Positions 23,440-35,334 of a stretch of DNA of 64,000 nt are shown piece by piece. Position numbers and translations under genes: made by a program. Within the stretch, counting starts at the first letter, position 1, and each line of letters opens with the position of its first letter. This DNA is from Adiantum capillus-veneris (lineage: Eukaryota; Streptophyta; Polypodiopsida; Polypodiales; Pteridaceae). The stretch spans positions 68,455,370 to 68,519,369 of the forward strand of contig CM043952.1 of NCBI GenBank assembly GCA_014529385.2, written 5' to 3'. A model generated the notes under the pieces. It was not told the DNA's origin. It did no database searches and worked only from the letters and a program-made list of their open reading frames with translations.

Positions 23440-25200
23440 TAGATAATTTTATTTCTTAATTTTTCTTATCCATTATATACCAAAATCGGTTACTTTTGAC
23501 CAAAATACGTACCTAAACTATTTATCTAAGGTTAGGATAATTATCATAGATTCCCCAAGGTATATTCCTTCTCTGGTATTGATATCAAAGGGTTTCTATT
23601 TACTTTACTATATTTCCCTTTGTATTTTTCCCAAAAATTGGAGTAATTTTACTGGATTATATAGTTAAACTAATTTTCTAATGGTAGAATAATTACCACG
23701 GGCTCCTTGAGGTTAAATAAACCTCTGATAAACATCTCAATTCAATTTAAATCTATTTGTTAATTTTCCCTATTTAATTTGTTAAAATAATAGTGTTTTT
23801 CTACTAAACTAATTAGCTAGGTTAATTTTCTAAGCTTCTCCTAGTTATCACGGGTTCTTGAATACCTAATTAAAAACTAATAATTATATCACAGCATTTG
23901 AATTCCATTTACTAATTTCCCCTATTTATATTTCTCAATAAATAGGGTATTTTCATTAAAGTAATTAGCTAGATTAATTTTCTGAGCTTCTCCTAATTAT
24001 CATGGGTTTTCGAACACCTAATTAACCACTAATAATTATATCACAGCATTTGAATTCCATTTACTAATTTCCCTATTTAAATTTCTCAAAAACTATGGTA
24101 TTTTATCTAAAGTAATTAGCTAGATTAATTTTCTGAGCTTCTCCTAGTTATCACCAGTTCTTGAACATCTAATTAACTATTGATGATTATATCAGAGCAT
24201 TTGAATTCCATTTACTAATTTCTCCTATTTAAATTTCTCAAAAACCAGGGTATTTTAGTTAAAGTAATTATCTAGATTAATTTTCTGAGATTCTTCTAAT
24301 TATCAAGGGTTTTTGAACACCTAATTAACCACTGATAATTATATCACAGCATTTGAATTCTATTTACTAATTTTCCCTATTTAAATTTCTCAAAAAACAG
24401 GGTATTTTAGCTAAAGTAATTAGCTATATTAATTTTATGAGCTTCTCCTTATTATCACATATTCATGAACATATTATTAACCACTGACAATTATATCACA
24501 GCATTTTAATTCCATTTACTAATTTCTCCTATTTAAATTACTCAAAAAACAAGGTATTTTAGCTAAAGTAATTAGCTAGATTAATTTTCTGAGCTTTGCC
24601 TAATTATCACGAGTTTCTGAACATCTAATTAATCATTGATAATTATATCACAACATTTGAATTCCATTTACTAATTTCCCCTATTTAAATTACTCAAACA
24701 ATAGGGTATTTTAGCTAAATTAATTAGCTAGATTACTTTTCTAAGCTTCTTCTAATTATCACGGGTTTTTGAACACCTAGTTAACCACTGATAATTATAT
24801 CACAGCATTTAAATTCTATTTACTAATTTCCCCTATTTAAATTTCTCAAAAAACAAGGTATTTTAGCTAAAGTAATTAGCTAGATTAATTTTTTGAGCTT
24901 CTCCTAATTATCACGAGTTTTTGAACACATAATTAACCACGGAAAATTATATCACATCATTTGAATTCTATTTACTAATTTCCCCTATTTAAATTTCTCA
25001 AAAAACAGGGTATTTTAGCTAAAGTAATTAGCTAGATTAATTTTCTGAGATTTTCCTAATTATCACGGGTTCTTGAACACTTAATTAACAACTGATAATT
25101 ATATCACAGCATTTCAAAATCTATTTACTAATTGCCCCTATTAAAATTGTTCAAAAAACAGAATAATTATGCCTAATTAATTAGGAAAACTTCTCAAAAA
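23440..25200 (-). repeat. 152-bp tandem array in the Gypsy1 3' LTR
   Basis: Nine well-kept units start (marker CATTTGAATTC) at 23895, 24047, 24198, 24350, 24502, 24654, 24806, 24958 and 25110, all 151-152 bp apart. More diverged units lie at about 23743 and 23591. Each has the core TTAGCTAGATTAATTTTCTG. AT-rich, no coding potential. Being downstream of the TATA box it is transcribed. Confidence 0.95.
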
Positions 25201-25610
25201 ATTATAGAATAATTTCCCTAGATTAATAACTATTTAATGTGTCTTTGATAAATACTTCAACTTAATCTAATCCTAATTAATATTTTTACCATTAATTCAT
25301 GGTTAATTTGGCTAATTTCAGCCCTAATATGATAGGATAAATAATGAGCTTAGTATTACTAAGCTTAATTATAATAATCAGCAGAGATTAATTAATTTAA
25401 AGAGGTTTAAGGAGCATGCATAGGCCTAATCTTTGATTTATTAACAATTTATCTTAATCTAACCTTGCTAATTAAGAAGGATTAGGTTAATTACCGTTAG
25501 GGTTAATCAATTAGAGATTAAACTCTAATGATTTCTGCGTAGTGTTTCTCCCTAGATGAGAGAGAAATTCTCAAGGCTCTGAGTCTAACAAAATATGAAG
25601 AGAAAGGTCC

Positions 25611-25618
25611 TATTTATA
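25611..25618 (-). promoter_or_regulatory. TATA box, Gypsy1 3' LTR
   Basis: Minus strand GCTATAAATAGGACC, about 480 bp from the LTR 5' end. Same motif in the other LTR at 34845-34852. Confidence 0.6.
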
Positions 25619-26094
25619 GCTTTTTCTGGGCATCTGGCAGATTTTGGCAGCTTTTCTCTATTCCAAGCAACCCCCTAGCTTGAAATTTGCGCCATTTTCA
25701 GCCATCACTGCTCCTGGCAAGTTTCCTCAGCTTCCACACTCACCCCATACCTTCCAAAATTTGCATGGTTGATTTTTGCAGATCTTTAATGATGAAATTT
25801 GGAATTTTCTATCTAACTCTAGAACCTTAGTGTAAAGAAGTCTTTGCTAATGATTAATAATGAAACCATCCTATTTTTGTTATTAATTGAATTTCTATGG
25901 TAATTTTCCAGGACCCGCAACTATTCCCGTGTTTATCGGAATCAGATTCTGAAAATTTCTAAACATAGTAAAGCTCTACTTATGATTCCAATAATACCAA
26001 AATTAATAGTGTTTGGAGTCCTGCAATAGTGTTTTCCATTAAGTTTTGCAAGCTTAGTACAATCTTTAAGGTTTCGGAAACTGGAAACCTTACA

Positions 26095-26112
26095 ATCACC
26101 CCAACCTAAGGA
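26095..26112 (-). promoter_or_regulatory. Gypsy1 polypurine tract
   Basis: Minus strand AGGTTGGGGTGAT lies directly against the 3' LTR start TGTAAGG. This is the expected plus-strand primer site. Confidence 0.55.
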
Positions 26113-26130
26113 TTTTGAGATGTCCTCATC

Positions 26131-27710
26131 TCAACCGAAATTGGAAAAATCCTTGTGAAGGGATCCTTCATCCTCCCAGGTGGCATCCTCGGTAGGGTAG
26201 TCCTTCCATTTGACCAAATATTCTGTGATAACCCTGTTTCTTAGACTCCTTTCCGTGGTATGAAGAATACAATCTGGTTGGAGTTCAAGAATTCCTTGCT
26301 TCTGCATCACAATTTGTTCGTCATCTAGAGTATGATTTGGATTTGGGATGTAAGGTTTTAGAAGACTGATATGGAAGACATTATGGACCTTGAGATGCTC
26401 AGGCAATTTTAGTTTATAAGCTTGATCACTGATTACTTTAATCACTTCATACGGTCCACAATATCTGAGGCTTAGTTTTTTGTATTTTCCCAAGGATAGA
26501 GTGCTTCTTTTTGGCCGAACCCTTAGGAATACTTTATCTCCTTGTTTGAAAACCCGATCAGACCGTTTTTTATCAGCATATTGTTTCTGGCGATCCTTGG
26601 CTACCTGAATGTCTTGCTTTATGGCTTTGGTTTGGGCTTCCATCTCCTCCAACATTTGCTTTGAAGCTTCTACCCTTGTAGTAGGGTCAGAAAATTTAGG
26701 GGTGATATACACTCATACCCATAAAGAGCATTGAATGGTGACATCCCAATGCTTTGATGAAAGGAAGAGTTATAGGTGAATTCCACCAGAGGAAGAAATT
26801 GGATCCATTTCCGGGGTTCTCTACCACAATAGGCTCTAAAGATGTCTTCAATGACTTGCTTTACTCTTTCTGTCTAGCCGTCTTTCTGGGGGTGATAGGA
26901 TGTACTGAAACATAGTTGAGTTCCTAAGGATTCAAATAAAGCTTTCCAGAATTTTGAAGTGAATTTTGCATCTCTGTCACTGATTATTCTCTTAGGAAGC
27001 CCGTGCAATCTGAAGATCTCTTTGATAAAGAGACGGCTTATGTCTGATGGAGTATAAGTTGTTTTTACAGGCATCAAGTGGGAGACTTTAGTCAACATAT
27101 CCACTACCACCAAAATGGAGTCGTAACCCCCTTGAACGGTGGGAAGGCCTGTTACAAAGTCCATGCTAATGAGTTCCCACTTCATCTGAGGAATGTCCAG
27201 AGGTTGAAGTTTTCCTGGCATCATTACTCGTTCAGCCTTAATCCTTTGATAGGAGAGACATTGTCTGATGTAGCGAAGTATATCTCCTTTCATTCCTGGC
27301 CAGAAATAGCTTTTCCTTATGGCATTAAGGGTCTTTTCATAGCCGGGATGGCCGGCAACTGGAGCATTATGTCCTTCATAAAGGATTAACTCCTTTAATG
27401 TTGGATTTTTAGGAATGTAAAGCCGATACTTATAATAGAGAAGCCCCTCTTCAAGTGAATAATCCTTGATTTTTTCTTTCTCTTTTTCTTTTAGATCCTG
27501 TTGATTGATAACCTGTAGAAGTTTTTGATAATCCTTATCTTCCAGGGAAGCTTCTTTAACCTTGTAGAGGATTGGATTGTCAACTGTGGAAATAGCCCCA
27601 AGAAAAACCTTACGGCTAAGACCGTCAGCAACCACATTCTCTTTCCCCGGTTTATACTTTATCTCAAATTCATATTCCTGTACAAGTTCAATCCATCTTC
27701 TCTGCCTCAT
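26131..27710 (-). pseudogene. Gypsy1 integrase and chromodomain (end of polyprotein)
   Basis: The frame continues that of 30164-27735 after one TGA (27737-27735). It includes the RNase H end ([16 protein letters not shown]) and the zinc-binding region ([18 protein letters not shown], then QCLSYQR, where the second Cys of C-x2-C is Tyr). The catalytic core reads [27 protein letters not shown] and YHPQKDG-stop-TERVKQ. A CAG-to-TAG change at 26876-26874 interrupts it between the last Asp and the Glu. It then runs open through SLRYCGPYEVIKVISDQAYK and HNVFHISLLKPYIP to a chromodomain (SLRNRVITEYLVKWKDYP, DATWEDE) that may steer integration to marked chromatin. Apart from the two stops and the Cys change it is intact. 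Confidence 0.88.
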
Positions 27711-27734
27711 GTTAAGTGTTGCTTGTGAGAAAAT

Positions 27735-30377
27735 TCATTTTAAACTCTGATGATTGGTGATCAATTGAAATTTTCCTCCTAGAAGGTAATGCCTCCAGAG
27801 TTTTAGAGCATGGATGACAGCTAGAAGTTCCAAATCATGAGTTGGATAGTTCAGCTCGTGGATTCTTAATTTTCGCGAAGTAAAGGCGACCGGTCTACCT
27901 TCTTGGTTTAAGACTCCTCCTATAGCAAGACCGCTGGTATCTATTACTACTTCAAACTCTTGAGTGAAGTCAGGAAGTTTGAGTACGGGAGCTGATGTGA
28001 GATTTTGTTTTAGTTTGAAGAAACGATCTTCCTGTTCTTTCCCCCAGGTAAGTTTGGCTGACTTTTTAAGTAGTTGCGTCAAGGGGGCGGCGATAACTGC
28101 ATAATCTTTGACAAAGATTCTATACCATCCACTAATGCCCAAAAATCCTCTAATCTCACTGACTGTTTTGGGTTGTGGCCAGTCTATTATATCGTTAACC
28201 TTTGCGGGGTCTACTGAAATTCCTTTAGGGTTTATTATAAAACCAAGATAACTAACTTCTGGTGTGGAGAACACACATTTACTCATCTTGGCATATAACT
28301 GATGTTGGCGTAAAAGATGGAGTACTTTACGTACATGGTCTTCATGCTCTTTTTCATCCTTAGAATATACCAGGATATCATCGAAAAACACCAACACAAA
28401 ATCATCCAGATTTTCTGTGAATATATCCCTCATGAGACGGTTAAAAGTGGCTGGAGTATTCGTAAGGCCAAAGGGCATCACTATGAATTCATAATGCCCA
28501 TACCGGGTGTTGAAAGAAGTTTTGTAAATATCTGCCTCCTTAATCCGGATTTGGTGGTAACTTGATCTGGGATCAATTTTTGTGAATACCTTGGCTCCAT
28601 GTAACCTCTTAAGCAATTCATCTATGCGAGGAATGGGGTACTTATTCTTTACTGATACCTGGTTAAGCCCCCTATAATCAATGCAGAGACGTAAGGATCC
28701 ATCCTTCTTCTTTTGGAATAGAACAGGTGCTCCCCAAGGTGAAATGCTTGGTCTTATGAATCCCTGCTCAATAAGCTGACGAAGCTGTTCCTTTAATTCA
28801 ATAGCTTCAGGGAGGGACATTTTGTAGGGTCTTCTTGAAATTGCTTCACTACCTGAAAAGGTTTCAAGTTCGTGGTCTATATCTCTGGGAGGAGGTAAAT
28901 TCGAAAGATCTTTCGGAAATATATCCGAAAATTCTTTAAGCCATTTTGAAGTTGGGTTGTCCCTTGAATCATCTACCTTGTTAAGTTTTACTACAAAGAT
29001 CTGTTGCCCTTTACGTAACCCCTTCAGAAGTCGACTAGCCTTGACTAAATGAGCCTTAGGTTTCCCATTTAATCCTTGTTCTAATGTTTCTTCACCTAAG
29101 TGATTTTTGAAGGTTAAGTTCCTTTGAGCACAGTGAATTTGGGCTTGATTTTTGATTAGCCAATCCATTCCTAGGATACCATCATAGATTCCTACTGGAA
29201 GAGTTCGAAAGTAGGATGAAGTCAGGGTTCCCCCTAGTTCAAACTCAACTTTCCCAGATGTAAATTGAGATAGAACCTCTTTCCCATTTGCTAATTGTAC
29301 TACTAATTTCTTGGTAGGATATTGGTTCAATTTAAGTTTCCTTAAACATTTAGGAGAGAGAAAAGAGTGTGTGCTGCCACAATCTATAAGTAGTTCAAAT
29401 TTTTCACCTTCTCTGTTTGCAGTGGTTTGGATGACAACATACTGTTGCCGAGCTCCAGGATTATCAATGGCGGCAAAAATAGTAGCTCTTTCATCTTCCT
29501 CATCCTGCAATGTAGGCTCTCCTAATGCAGCATAAGTTCTGGCTCCTCTACCTCTTCCTCTGCCTCGTCCTCTATTGCCTCTACCTCTTTGATTATTCCC
29601 TTGTCCTATTTGAGTCTGAGAAGGGGTTCCGGTAGCAGTTTGAGGATTTTGCCTCTCAGGACATTGACTCCTGTAGTGTCCCATTCTATTGCATCCATAG
29701 CATCTGATGTTCGGAAAAGTCTGCTCTATAGTGGCTGCAGCTGACACTACCCTTCGTTGACCTCTTTGATTATAATTCCCCCTTGCTCTTCCTCTAGAGT
29801 TATTGTAGTTGTAATAGTTTCTGGCAGGAGGGTTTCCTTCCGCTGCAAGTGGTTTAGCTCTTAGAAGAGCATCTTGAATAGAGGTGGGTCTCATAGCTTC
29901 CAGCCGGTTACTCAAGGGTTTGTTTAAACCCAGACAAAAGCGAGAAATCTGTTGTTCCAGAGTCATTGGTGGTGCATAACATCGTAAAGACACATATTTG
30001 GTGTAATACTCTTCTAAAGTAAGCCCTAACTGTTTGAGGGTGAAGAACTCGTTCATCTTGATAGCTTGGTGAGCTGGAGGAAGATATCTTTCTTTCACTG
30101 CCTGCTTCATTCTTTCCCAAGAGGGACTAATGGAGGGATTATCTCTACAGTATTGTTTCCACAAGAGTTTGGCATCTCCGGTAAGTCAGAACATTCCTAA
30201 CATTGCTTGATTCTCTGAAGCAGTTCCTGCTGCCAAGAAATAATCATCCATGGCGTCGAACCATGCTTCGGCATCACATTCTAAATTGGTTCCTTCTCCC
30301 TTGAAAGTTGGGAGTTGAACTTGTTTTAACAGTAGTTTCTTTTCTTGGGTGGGAGTATAGAGACTTTTGGTAATTCC
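27735..30377 (-). pseudogene. Gypsy1 gag-protease-reverse transcriptase-RNase H polyprotein
   Basis: From 30377 the frame reads GITKSLYTPTQEKKLLLK into the gag domain (PTFKGEG, AWFDAMDDYF), meets one TGA near 30192, then runs 809 codons. Domains in order: gag capsid ([20 protein letters not shown]), a zinc knuckle [14 protein letters not shown], a GRG-rich spacer, protease ([12 protein letters not shown], with Cys in the usual DSG/DTG triad, then GILGMDWL), RT ([28 protein letters not shown] with catalytic Asp pair intact) and RNase H ([14 protein letters not shown], ending LITNHQSLK, where TDHQSL is usual). The TGA after SLK joins it to integrase. The frame upstream of 30377 is supplied by a proposed LTR exon. 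Confidence 0.9.
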
Positions 30378-30701
30378 CTGGGTTTGTAATTAAGGAAAAT
30401 GCTTTAGTGTTTACACTACTTTTGTTTTTTCATGCAGTTTTCTAATTTATATACTTTTTAACACACTAAAAACAGAAATCTGACAATCATTAATACCATT
30501 TCAATTTAACTACACAAGCATGTCATAAAACCATGGTATATACAAAGGTTGATACAACACTGACTCATACTATGTACAAGATGGGCTCATGCTATATACA
30601 ATGTGTGATTCCCTAAATCAACAACCTCTTTACCACTGGTGGGTCTGATAGGGGATCAAAAAAGATGACGTCTTTTGGTCCCCTAAACCTTGGGCCTACC
30701 T
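30378..30701. other. Gypsy1 leader between short ORF and gag
   Basis: 324 bases with no reading frame of note. The acceptor-like TTAATTACAAACCCAG (minus) abuts the gag frame at 30377. Confidence 0.5.
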
Positions 30702-31121
30702 TCATGGGCCTGATCCTACCTGGGATATTACTGTGGCTACCTGATCATAGACCCACCGATTCTGTAACACTTCTACCCCATCTACCACAATGGTCTGATC
30801 TCGATCTTCAGTCCCACTAAAGAAGAAAACTTCGATGGTCCGAAGTGTTTCTGCCCACTTGAGTCTTTTTAGATTGAGTGTCAACCCTTCTAACTGTCCC
30901 GCATCAATCAGGAAAATTCCGCCAAACTGTGACCAGCTGATTCTCCATGTAGGAGGAGGGGAAAACATTAAACCTAACAATTGCATGATGCTCTTGCGAA
31001 GTACAAAGTTGTTGGATCTGCAAGCAGCCTCGAACATGATGTTGAAAATCACAAACTTTTGGTAAGCTTGGCGGATATTTTCCTGTATTGATAGGAAAAT
31101 TCTCATTTCACAATATACCAT
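30702..31121 (-). CDS. Short ORF in the Gypsy1 leader, unknown function
   Basis: 139 codons beginning MVYCEMRIFLSIQENIRQAY, about 65 bp after the primer-binding site and on the element's coding strand. It is rich in aromatic residues and contains TIEVFFFSGTEDRDQTIVVD. No recognised domain, signal peptide or clear membrane segment. It lies wholly within the intron proposed between the LTR-borne gag exon and gag proper. It could be an accessory protein made from unspliced RNA, or a chance frame; its length in AT-rich DNA favours the former only mildly. Confidence 0.35.
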   Translation of the reverse strand: MVYCEMRIFLSIQENIRQAYQKFVIFNIMFEAACRSNNFVLRKSIMQLLGLMFSPPPTWRISWSQFGGIFLIDAGQLEGLTLNLKRLKWAETLRTIEVFFFSGTEDRDQTIVVDGVEVLQNRWVYDQVATVISQVGSGP

Positions 31122-31188
31122 AATTAAAAATGCAATACAACTTATGCCTATTTCCCAACTTTTACCCTCCTAAGGTCACGACCTTATT

Positions 31189-31209
31189 AAACCATGCTCT
31201 GATACCACT
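31189..31209 (-). promoter_or_regulatory. Gypsy1 primer-binding site (initiator Met tRNA)
   Basis: Minus strand AGTGGTATCAGAGCATGG directly follows the 5' LTR end (CCTTACA). TGGTATCAGAGC is the standard site complementary to initiator tRNA-Met and fixes orientation. Confidence 0.85.
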
Positions 31210-32307
31210 TGTAAGGTCTCCAAACCCGCCGACACCAAAAACGGGATGGAACCATTGACAGGTCTCTAGGCCTACTAAGGTCAAAGTCTTTAAACAAGAA
31301 AAATTCCAGGGAATTCGCCCTTACCATTGATAATGGTTTAGGTTTATAGCCCTAGAAGAGACCTAGTCCTGTCTCACAGTGGAAACGGGACCCTAAAAAA
31401 AAAACATTCCAGCCCTAAATCTTCATCCTTTAGATTAAGGTTTCCTTAGCCAATGCTTTTTTCCCTCTAGCATATGTGAGGGCACAGCCACTGGTGGATT
31501 CCTCGTCCAAGTGAAGAAGTTTCTAAACGTTTTAGTGCGCGGGAATGGATAGTTACCTGACTAATTAGGTCCACCAGTCCATGATTGACAACCTTAGTCA
31601 ATCCCCACTTACCACCCCGCACTCACACATTATTCTATTGTTGTTTAATTACTACCACATTCTTTTCACAATTAAAATAATGATTCCTTTTTAACTTTTC
31701 AAACTGCATTTCCTTAAGACGACCTTTGAAAACAGCATTGAAGACATTCTTTCAAAAAACAGACATCTTTAAACTTAAGACAAGATACTGTCATTTTAAG
31801 GTATCACTGACCAGTACTAACTTGTCTCAAGACCACCTATACAAGGGTGAAAAACGGCACCCATTCCTTATTTATATAACCGGGGTGGAAAGTCTTCACC
31901 CAAAGTTCGGGCGCCCATACGCCAAAACCAGTTGCCCATACAACCGGGCGGTACCTATAGGATAACTATCCATAAACATAAACAAGCACGGGGTAAAGAC
32001 TCCACACGTGCCGAGGTAACCGACTCCTCCATGATGGTATCTCCATCATTACTCATTACCTGGAGTAAAATATTTCCAAGGAACAGAGGTGTCTTGAGAC
32101 AAGCTCTCTTAAGGATGGTCAAACATTTCTTTCCTATTTCAACTAGTCATAACCCAATCAGTCCTTTCCTAACTACAATCATCGATCGTGGGTTTCGTGG
32201 AAGTTACCTTCATTTACAGCCAATTTTTTTTCCTTCCTAACCTTACGTATGCAATGCTTAACTTAAAATGAACTCTAAAAGCTATTAATGGCATAATTGA
32301 AATCCAC

Positions 32308-32469
32308 CTGGGACTGGTCGTCCATCTGTTGTGGGGCAGGTGCCCGTAAACTCTCCTCTGTTGGCCTATGGCTAGGCCCTGCTTCATGGTCGTTAGTTGC
32401 TTTGTTGCGTTTGTTACTAACATCTTCATCTTCAGTCAAAGGATTCCCCCTGGTTCTCTTGGGAGCCAT
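32308..32469 (-). CDS. Gag first exon in the Gypsy1 5' LTR
   Basis: MAPKRTRGNPLTEDEDVSNK opens a 54-codon exon ending DDQSQ at CAG|GTGGATTTC. Reading through would stop ten codons later. An acceptor at 30378 (AACCCAG|GGAATTACC) would join it in phase 0 to GITKSLYTPTQE of gag, removing a 1.93-kb intron that contains the LTR end, the PBS and the short ORF. The peptide is basic and Lys/Arg-rich at its start, then Pro/Gln-rich. Splicing is inferred; the conservation of length, frame and donor in three copies supports it. Confidence 0.5.
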
Positions 32470-32689
32470 TTCAGCAGCCTTATAAAAAGACTTAATCCAT
32501 TAGAGGATTAATTGAATAACATTTATTTTTCCTTGTTTACCCAAAAGTAAGGATTTTTGGAATAGATAGGGATCTTTAATAGTCTTTTTTATAGGTTACT
32601 CATCCCATAACTTAATTATGCTATAAATACTTTTTTCCCCCATCCTTTAATAAGGATTTTGGACCTCGGTTAATTCTTTGGCACTTAGA

Positions 32690-34450
32690 TAATTTTATTT
32701 CTTAATTTTTCTTATCCATTATATACAAAAATCGATTACTTTTGACCAAAATATGTACCTAAACTATTTATCTAAGGTTAGGATAATTATCATAGATTCT
32801 TGAAGGTATATTCCTTCTCTGGTATTGATATCAAAGGGTTTCTATTTAATTTACTATATTTCCCTTTTTATTTTTCCCAAAAATTGGAGTAATTTTATTG
32901 GATTATATAGTTAAACTAATTTTCTAATGGTAGCATAATTACCACGGGCTCCTTGAGGTTAAATAAACCTTTGATAAACATCTCAATTCAATTTAAATCT
33001 ATTTGTTAATTTCCCCTATTTAATTTATCAAAACAATAGTGTTTTTCTACTAAACTAATTAGCTAGGTTGATTTTCTGACCTTCTCCTAATTATCACGGG
33101 TTCTTGAACACCTAATTAACCACTGATAATTATATCACAACATTTGAATTCCATTTACTAATTTCCCCTATTTACATTTCTCAAAAAATAGGGTATTTTA
33201 GTTAAAGTAATTAGCTAGATTAATTTCCTGAGCTTCTCCTAATTATCACGGGTTTTTGATCACGTAATTAACCACTAATAATTATATCACAGCATTTGAA
33301 TTCCATTTACTAATTTCCCCTATTTACATTTCTCAAAAACTAGGGTATTTTATCTAAAGTAATTAGCTAGATTAATTTTCTGAGATTCTCCTAATTATCA
33401 TGGGTTTTTGAACACTTAATTAACCACTGATGATTATATCACAGCATTTGAATTCCATTTACTAATTTCCCCTATTTAAATTTCTCAAAAACCAGGGTAT
33501 TTTAGCTAAATTAATTAGCTAGATTAATTTTCTGAGATTTTGCTAATTTTCACGGGTTCTAGAACATCTAACTAACCAGCGATAATTATATCATAACATT
33601 TGAATTCCATTAACTAATTTCCCATATTTAAATTTGTCAAAAAACAAGGTATTTTATCTAAAGTAATTAAGTAGATTTATTTTCTGAGCTTCTCCTAATT
33701 ATCACGGGTTTTTAAACATTTAATTAACCATTGATAATTATATCACAGCATTTTAATTCCATTTACTTATTTCCCCTATTTAAATTTCTCAAAAAACAGG
33801 GTATTTTAGCTAAAGTAATTAACTAGATTAATTTTCTGAGATTTTCCTAAATATTACGGGTTATTGAACACCTGATTAACCACTGATAATTATATCACAG
33901 CATTTGAATTCCATTTACTAATTTCTCCTATTTAAATTATTCAAAAACCAGGGTATTTTAGCTAGAGTAATTAGCTAGATTAATTTCTTGAGCTTCTACT
34001 AATTATCATGGCTTTTTGAATACCTAATTAACCAGTGATAATTATGCCACAGCATTTGAATTCCATTTACTAATTTCCCCTATTTAAATTACTCAAAAAA
34101 TAGGGTATTTGAGCTAAAGTAATTAGCTAGATTAATTTTCTGAGCTTCTCATAATTATCACAGGTTTTTGAACACCTAATTAACCACTGATAATTATATC
34201 ACAGTATTTGAATTCCATTTACTAATTTCCCCTATTTAAATTTCTCAAAAAATAGAGTATTTTAGCTAAAGTAATTAGCTCAGGTTAATTTTCTGAGCTT
34301 CTCCTAATTATCACGGGTTCTTGAATAGCTAATTAACCACTAATAATTATATCATAACATTTGAAATCTATTTACTAATTGTCCCTATTAAAATTGTTCA
34401 AAAAAATGAGTAATTATGTCTAATTAATTAGGAAAACTTCTCAGAAAATT
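32690..34450 (-). repeat. 152-bp tandem array in the Gypsy1 5' LTR
   Basis: Nine units with markers at 33141, 33293, 33445, 33598, 33749, 33901, 34053, 34205 and 34358, plus diverged ones before. The copy number equals that in the 3' LTR, as expected if both were copied from one template. Confidence 0.95.
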
Positions 34451-34844
34451 ATAGGATAATTTTCCTAGATTAGTAACTGTCTTATGTATCTCTGATAAAT
34501 ACTTCAACTTAATCTAATCCTAATTAATATTTTTACCATTAATTCATGGTTAATTTGGCAATATGATAGGATAAATAATTAGCTTAGTATTACTAAGCTT
34601 AATTATAATAATCAACAGAGATTAATTAATTTAAAGAGGTTTAAGGAGAATGCATAGACCTAATCTTTGATTTATTAACAATTTATCTTAATCTAACCTT
34701 GCTAATTAGGAAAGATTAGGTTAATTATCGTTAGGGTTAATCAATTAGAGATTAAACTCTAATGATTTATGCGTTGTGTTTCTCCCTAGATGAGAGAGAA
34801 ATTCTCAAGGCTCTGAGTCTAACAAAATATGAAGAGAAAGGTCC

Positions 34845-34852
34845 TATTTATA
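34845..34852 (-). promoter_or_regulatory. TATA box, Gypsy1 5' LTR
   Basis: Minus strand GCTATAAATAGGAC, about 480 bp into the LTR. It lies about 2.4 kb upstream of the MAPKR ATG, so the 152-bp array forms most of the 5' UTR. Confidence 0.6.
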
Positions 34853-35334
34853 GCTTTTTATGGGCATTTGGCAGATTTTGGCAGCTTTCCCCTAGTCTAA
34901 GCAGCCCCCTAGCTTGAAATTTGCGCCATTTTCAGCCATCACTGCTCCTGGCAAGTTTCCCCAGCTTCCACACTCACCCCATACCTTCCAAAATTTGCAT
35001 GGTTGATTTTTGCAGATCTTTAATGATGAAATTTGGAATTTTCTATCTAACTCTAGAACCTTAGTGTAAAGAAGTCTTTGCTAATGATTAATAATGAAAC
35101 CATCCTATTTTTGTTATTAATTGAATTTCTATGGTAATTTTCCAGGACCCGTAACTATTCCCGTGTTTATCAGAATCAGATTCTGAAAATTTCTAAACAT
35201 AGTAAAGCTTTTGCTTATGATTCCAATAATACCAAAATTAATAGTGTTTGGAGTCCTGCAATAGTGTTTTCCATTAAGTTTTGCAAGCTTAGTACAATCT
35301 TTAAGGTTTCGGAAACTGGAAACCTTACAAAGTA

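Larger units (their letters stand above)
21963..26094 (-). repeat. Gypsy1 3' LTR
   Basis: 4132 bp. It holds, in minus-strand order, a U3 of about 480 bp with TATA at 25618-25611, a 152-bp tandem array, the MAPKR exon (23223-23062), and a 1.1-kb end segment. Near-identical to the right copy. Confidence 0.92.
21963..35329 (-). mobile_element. Gypsy1: nested chromodomain Ty3 element with 4.1-kb LTRs
   Basis: 13,367 bp bounded by TGTAAGG and CCTTACA, with the 5-bp duplication AAGTA at 21958-21962 and 35330-35334. The LTRs are 21963-26094 and 31210-35329; the internal region is 5.1 kb. Order on the minus strand is 5' LTR, PBS, short ORF, gag-protease-RT-RNase H-integrase-chromodomain, polypurine tract, 3' LTR. 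The LTRs differ by only a few percent by eye, so insertion is fairly recent. It sits inside the integrase frame of Gypsy2 on the same strand. Confidence 0.93.
31210..35329 (-). repeat. Gypsy1 5' LTR
   Basis: 4120 bp, same architecture as the left copy: TATA at 34852-34845, 152-bp array, MAPKR exon at 32469-32308, then the LTR end against the PBS. The outer flank is AAGTA (35330-35334). Confidence 0.92.
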
